Assembly (NCBI GenBank): GCA_937901285.1
Contig: CALCHI010000533.1
Coordinates: 1 to 35,847 of the forward strand
Direction of reading: 5' to 3'
Length of the DNA stretch: 35,847 nucleotides
From: UBA8437 sp003445035
GTDB taxonomy: Bacteria > Planctomycetota > Planctomycetia > Planctomycetales > Planctomycetaceae
A model generated the notes under the pieces. It worked only from the letters and a program-made list of their open reading frames with translations, did not search any database and was not told where the DNA came from. The position numbers were made by a program, and so were the translations under genes. Below are positions 32,682 to 35,847 of the stretch, in pieces (positions within the stretch are counted from its first letter, which is position 1; the number at the start of each line of letters is the position of its first letter).

Positions 32682-33440
32682 ATGAGCGGAAAACCATGGG
32701 TGGGAATCAACGGAGATTTTCGCGCGGCAAAACAGGATTCGGGAGCGTTGAGTTGGTTCAACACCGGTTACTACGACAGCGTCGCGGCGTGTGGTGGGCT
32801 TCCGATGTTGATTCCGCCGTTGGCCGAGGATGACGACCTGAAGCAGTTGCTCAAGAAGCTCGACGGGCTGGTGTTGGCTGGGTGCTCTTTTGACATGGAT
32901 CCCGTGCGGCTGGGGATTCAGCCACATCCCACGTCGAGACCAATGCCCCTGCGGCGAGAGGATTTCGATCGCAGGCTGTGCCAGGCGGCTGTCGACATGA
33001 GGATTCCGATCCTGGCCATTGGGTCTGGGATGCAGATACTCAACGTCGTTTGTGGTGGAAGCCTGTTTTCCCACGTACCCGAGGACGTTCCCAAATCGAT
33101 CTTGCATCGGGATTCGGTCGAATCGACGTTGCGTCACGTTCTGGAGATTGTGCCTGGCACACGGGTGGACGCGATCTACGGCCCTGGGGAAATTCGGGTC
33201 AACAGTCAGCATCACATGGCGATCCATTCACCGGCTGAGGGCTTTGTGGTTTCCGCCCGGACTCCTGACGGAGTGATCGAAGCCATCGAGGCGGATGACC
33301 AGGGGTGGTTCTGCGTGGGGGTGCAATGGCATCCAGAAAACACGACGGCCAGCGCGCTCGATATGCAGGTGTTCGGAGCATTCCTGGACGCCGCGATGGG
33401 CACTCCGGCTGTGGTTCCCTTCAAGCGAAAGGCCGCCTGA
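32682..33440 (+). CDS. C26-family (gamma-glutamyl hydrolase-like) amidotransferase protein lacking the catalytic cysteine
   Basis: Class I glutamine-amidotransferase fold of the PuuD / gamma-glutamyl-GABA hydrolase group. The 252-residue protein follows the family order: VGINGDFR start, YYDSVAACGGLPMLIPPL, LDGLVLAGCSFDMDP, RIPILAIGSGMQILNVVCGGSL, RVNSQHHMAIHSPA, and the His-Glu dyad motif GVQWHPE. In active members the nucleophile elbow reads GICRGMQ. Here the cysteine position is Gly114 (codon GGG at 33021-33023) and the next residue is Ser instead of Arg. With no nucleophile, normal hydrolase activity is unlikely; binding or a different chemistry is possible. The frame is intact, the ribosome site good, and the gene is flanked by two terminators, so it does not look like decay. 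There is no signal peptide. Confidence 0.88.
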   Translation: MSGKPWVGINGDFRAAKQDSGALSWFNTGYYDSVAACGGLPMLIPPLAEDDDLKQLLKKLDGLVLAGCSFDMDPVRLGIQPHPTSRPMPLRREDFDRRLCQAAVDMRIPILAIGSGMQILNVVCGGSLFSHVPEDVPKSILHRDSVESTLRHVLEIVPGTRVDAIYGPGEIRVNSQHHMAIHSPAEGFVVSARTPDGVIEAIEADDQGWFCVGVQWHPENTTASALDMQVFGAFLDAAMGTPAVVPFKRKAA

Positions 33441-33461
33441 GGCATCAGTCGCGACGTGGTG

Positions 33462-33500
33462 GCGGTCCGGATTCCTGGCGAGGAGTCCGGACCGCTTTCT
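33462..33500 (+). terminator. Strong intrinsic terminator after the C26-like gene
   Basis: GCGGTCCGGA (33462-33471) pairs perfectly with TCCGGACCGC (33486-33495). Five more inner pairs follow (one G-U) around a GGCG tetraloop, then TTTCT. It lies 21 bp after the stop codon. The remaining gap up to the kinase start (33501-33624) shows nothing else that I can name. Confidence 0.8.
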
Positions 33501-33624
33501 GTCGATGGGGATCCTGGGTCAAGACCTGCCCAGTCGGCCGACGACTCACTATGCTCGAATGGTTGGGTCGGCTGACGTGTCGGTCGGACAACCGGTGGTG
33601 GGCAAGCAGGAACGTGGGTCGGCC

Positions 33625-35427
33625 GTGTCGTTGATCGTGCAAAAATTTGGCGGAACAAGCGTCGCCGACGCCGAGCGAATTCGCGCGGCCGCCCGGCGCG
33701 CGGTCGCGTCGCATCGAGCCGGTCACCAGGTTGTGATGGTCGTCAGTGCGAGGGGTTCCAAAACAGACGAACTGGTCGGGCTGGCATCGGAGATCACTGA
33801 CTCGCCGTCGGCGCGAGAAATGGACATGTTGTTGTCGACCGGTGAGCAGGAGTCGGTGGCGTTGATGGCCATGGCCGTTGCCGCCGAGGGGGTTGAGGCG
33901 ATCAGCCTGACCGGTGGTCAAATCGGCATTCATACCGATTCGTCTCATACCCAGGCGCGTATCATCGACATTTCAACGTTGCGGATGCGAGAGGCCCTGA
34001 AAGCCGGCCGGATTGTGATCGCTGCGGGATTCCAGGGCATTGATGACGATCGGAATATTACCACGCTGGGTCGCGGGGGCAGCGACACGACGGCGACGGC
34101 CCTGGCAGCGGTGTTGCAGGCCGATGAGTGCCAAATCTACACCGATGTGGATGGTGTCCTGTCGACTGATCCGCGGGTTGTCCCGTCAGCAAGGCTGTTG
34201 AGACGGATCTCTTATGACGAGATGTTGGAGTTGGCCAGCCTCGGGGCCGGCGTGATGCACTCCAGATCGATCGAGTTCGCCAAGAAATACCGGGTTCCTG
34301 TCCGTGTTCGTCCGGCCCATGGTGACGGGGAGGGGACACTGATTGCTGACGTGGCCGATCACACGGCTAACCTGGTGACCGGGCTAGCGGTGGTCCGCGA
34401 GGAGGCGAGGGTCGGGCTGGTGGGGCTGCCGGATCGACCTGGTGTGATGAGTGAAATCTTTCTCAGGTTGGCAGAACGTTCACTACCTGTCGATATGATC
34501 GTCCAGGACATAGGACAAGGCGGATTGGCCGAGGTGTCGTTCACGGTTCCTGAACCGGATCTCACCGAAGCACTGGCTGCTGCGGAGGCGGCCGTGGCAG
34601 ACCTCGGACAGGGTACTGTCGAACAGGGTGTCGGCGTCAGCAAGATGTCATCGATCGGCCGGGGTATGCGGTCTCACACTGGGGTCGCGGCCCACATGTT
34701 TCGGAGCCTGGCCGAGGTTGGCGTCAACCTGCATATGATCAGCACCAGTGAGATCAAGATCTCAGTTCTCGTCGATCGTGACCGATGCGAGGAAGCCGTG
34801 GCAGCGGTTCATGCCGGCTTCGGGTTGCATGAGGAGCAAGCGGAGGGACCCGACGTGGGTGTCGAGTTGCCTCCCGAAGATCGCCAGGCGGTGATGTCGG
34901 AGCGAGAAGAACTCGAACAGGATGTCGTTGATCGTCTGGCGAGCATGGAGGACATTGTTGTCAGCGACGTTCAACTGGATGACGAACAGGCGAGGATTAC
35001 CGTGCGAGGCATCCCCGATTCGCCGGGGATTGTCGCTTCGGTGTTTTCGGCCGTCGCCGAGGGAGGCATCCTGGTCGACATGATCGTGCAGAACGAATCT
35101 CGAGGCGGTGGAGACGAGAGGAGTGCGAGCCTGACTTTCACGGTTCCTCGCCGGGATCTCGACTCGGCCCTGTTGCTGGTGCGGGAGGTGGTCGAGCAAT
35201 GGCCTGGGGCAACGAGTGGGTTTGAGAGAGATATCGCCATGCTGACGGTGGTGGGAATCGGGCTGCGGAGCCATACGGGTGTCGGCGAACGGATGTTCGG
35301 TGCCCTGGCGTCGGCCGGAATCAACATCCAGATGATCAACACCAGCGAGATCCGGGTCAGCGTCGTGGTCGGACTGGCAGACGGTCCGGCCGGGCACGCT
35401 TGCCTGTCGAAGGCGTTCGACCTTTAG
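33625..35427 (+). CDS. lysC: Aspartate kinase with four ACT domains
   Basis: Phosphorylates aspartate, the first step to lysine, threonine, methionine and DAP. From a GTG at 33625 the protein has 600 residues, longer than the usual 400-460. The kinase domain (about 1-245) has KFGGTSV at residues 7-13, LSTGEQES, GRGGSDTTATALAA and YTDVDGVLSTDPR. Two ACT pairs follow: about 253-400 (VGLPDRPGVMSEIF, SHTGVAAHMFRSLAEVGVNLHMISTSEIKIS) and about 440-600 (GIPDSPGIVASVF, SHTGVGERMFGALASAGINIQMINTSEIRVS). Such duplicated regulatory regions are known in cyanobacterial enzymes and imply allosteric control by end-product amino acids. An upstream ATG at 33559 would add 22 unrelated residues, while the GTG gives the family start VSLIVQKFGG. 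The stop overlaps the convergent last gene by 4 bp. Confidence 0.95.
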   Translation: MSLIVQKFGGTSVADAERIRAAARRAVASHRAGHQVVMVVSARGSKTDELVGLASEITDSPSAREMDMLLSTGEQESVALMAMAVAAEGVEAISLTGGQIGIHTDSSHTQARIIDISTLRMREALKAGRIVIAAGFQGIDDDRNITTLGRGGSDTTATALAAVLQADECQIYTDVDGVLSTDPRVVPSARLLRRISYDEMLELASLGAGVMHSRSIEFAKKYRVPVRVRPAHGDGEGTLIADVADHTANLVTGLAVVREEARVGLVGLPDRPGVMSEIFLRLAERSLPVDMIVQDIGQGGLAEVSFTVPEPDLTEALAAAEAAVADLGQGTVEQGVGVSKMSSIGRGMRSHTGVAAHMFRSLAEVGVNLHMISTSEIKISVLVDRDRCEEAVAAVHAGFGLHEEQAEGPDVGVELPPEDRQAVMSEREELEQDVVDRLASMEDIVVSDVQLDDEQARITVRGIPDSPGIVASVFSAVAEGGILVDMIVQNESRGGGDERSASLTFTVPRRDLDSALLLVREVVEQWPGATSGFERDIAMLTVVGIGLRSHTGVGERMFGALASAGINIQMINTSEIRVSVVVGLADGPAGHACLSKAFDL

Positions 35428-35847
35428 TCCCACCACCAGGCGCCACTGGTGGGAGCGTGGTGTTTGGAGCGGACAAGTTGACGGTCGACGCGAACGAGGT
35501 CTTTTTGCCGGATGGGGGGAGGTTCGACCTTGACCCCGCCGCTGACGCTGAGGATCCAGTTGCGGCCACGTGCTTTTCGGATTGAGGCGAGAGACGGCAC
35601 GCGACGCGGCGCCGGCGAACTGCGGCGACGAAACCGTTCCGGCTCAATCAAAAGCCGACTTCGCCATCGTGTGGCGGATGCGGGCAACGGCGCGTGCAAC
35701 GCGATTTCTGTGGCAACTGTCAGTCTCACAAGATTCTCTAGATCGGCGAACACGGGGATGTGACGAGCCAGGTCGGTGAACCTGGAGGTCAGGTTGGCTG
35801 CCATGCGTTTTGCGACAGGACTCGCTTTCCGGTCATCGTCGTCCTGG
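35424..35847 (-). CDS. C-terminal part of a DUF1598-like protein, runs off the right edge
   Basis: The minus-strand frame is open from the right edge to a TAA at 35424, giving about 140 C-terminal residues. The visible part starts acidic (QDDDD), has a helical stretch (AKRMAANLTSRFTDLARHIP, then VFADLENLVRLTVATEIAL), a basic linker, and ends NWILSVSGGVKVEPPP through a tail closing in GAWWWD. This recalls from memory the end of the large DUF1598-containing proteins reported in Rhodopirellula relatives, whose function is unknown; the name is tentative. The true N-terminus is outside the window, so the internal Met at 35804 is not a start. The stop overlaps the aspartate kinase stop (TTAG) on the opposite strand. 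Confidence 0.6.
   Translation of the reverse strand, partial: QDDDDRKASPVAKRMAANLTSRFTDLARHIPVFADLENLVRLTVATEIALHAPLPASATRWRSRLLIEPERFRRRSSPAPRRVPSLASIRKARGRNWILSVSGGVKVEPPPIRQKDLVRVDRQLVRSKHHAPTSGAWWWD

Noticed and set aside
33295..33624. N-terminal extension of the aspartate kinase
   Set aside because: It overlaps the C26-like gene and its terminator; the kinase family start is at the GTG at 33625.

Overview
The window is a gene-dense, GC-rich (roughly 60 %) piece of bacterial chromosome. It carries about thirty protein genes, mostly housekeeping, and shows no insertion sequence, phage gene, CRISPR array, rRNA or tRNA that I could recognise. Several features together suggest a planctomycete (phylum Planctomycetota): a formylglycine sulfatase, a DUF1844 protein, a C-terminal fragment resembling the DUF1598 proteins of Rhodopirellula relatives, an aspartate kinase with two pairs of ACT domains, RNase Y, secreted HEAT-repeat and coiled-coil proteins, and a shortened murein gene cluster. 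This placement is an inference from gene content, not from a marker-gene tree.

Layout, left half. A sulfatase cut by the left edge lies downstream of purD (both minus), and asd diverges from purD. Then come a secreted protein with an extraordinarily regular leucine heptad ladder (minus) and a lysA-tdk pair (minus). A large secreted HEAT-repeat protein with a degenerate receiver-like domain follows on the plus strand. A three-gene minus-strand operon comes next (DUF1844 protein, PhnP-like metallo-hydrolase, 139-residue protein). hemD (plus) and rny (minus) overlap tail to tail. A possible small membrane protein, tilS (plus) and a C45-family peptidase/acyltransferase (minus) complete this half.

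Layout, right half. A plus-strand murein operon, murE-murF-mraY-murG, is followed by a short-chain dehydrogenase/epimerase; murD and ftsW are absent from their usual place. uvrB and scpA follow on the minus strand, then an Ldh-type oxidoreductase and a small membrane protein (plus), and tsaE (minus). A tight operon of ABC exporter, M81 (MlrC-like) peptidase and MFS transporter runs on the plus strand and ends at a hairpin terminator. A C26-type amidohydrolase lacking its catalytic cysteine follows, with a strong terminator of its own. The window ends with the four-ACT aspartate kinase (plus) and, convergent with it, the C-terminal piece of a DUF1598-like protein.

Functional links. Aspartate kinase, Asd and LysA belong to the aspartate-to-diaminopimelate-to-lysine route. 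The MurE here carries the DNPR motif of meso-diaminopimelate-adding enzymes, so the window supports a meso-DAP peptidoglycan. MurE, MurF, MraY and MurG cover stem-peptide completion through lipid II. The least explained items are the leucine-ladder protein, the exported HEAT/receiver hybrid, the cysteine-less C26 protein, and replacements at key motif positions in MurF and MraY.
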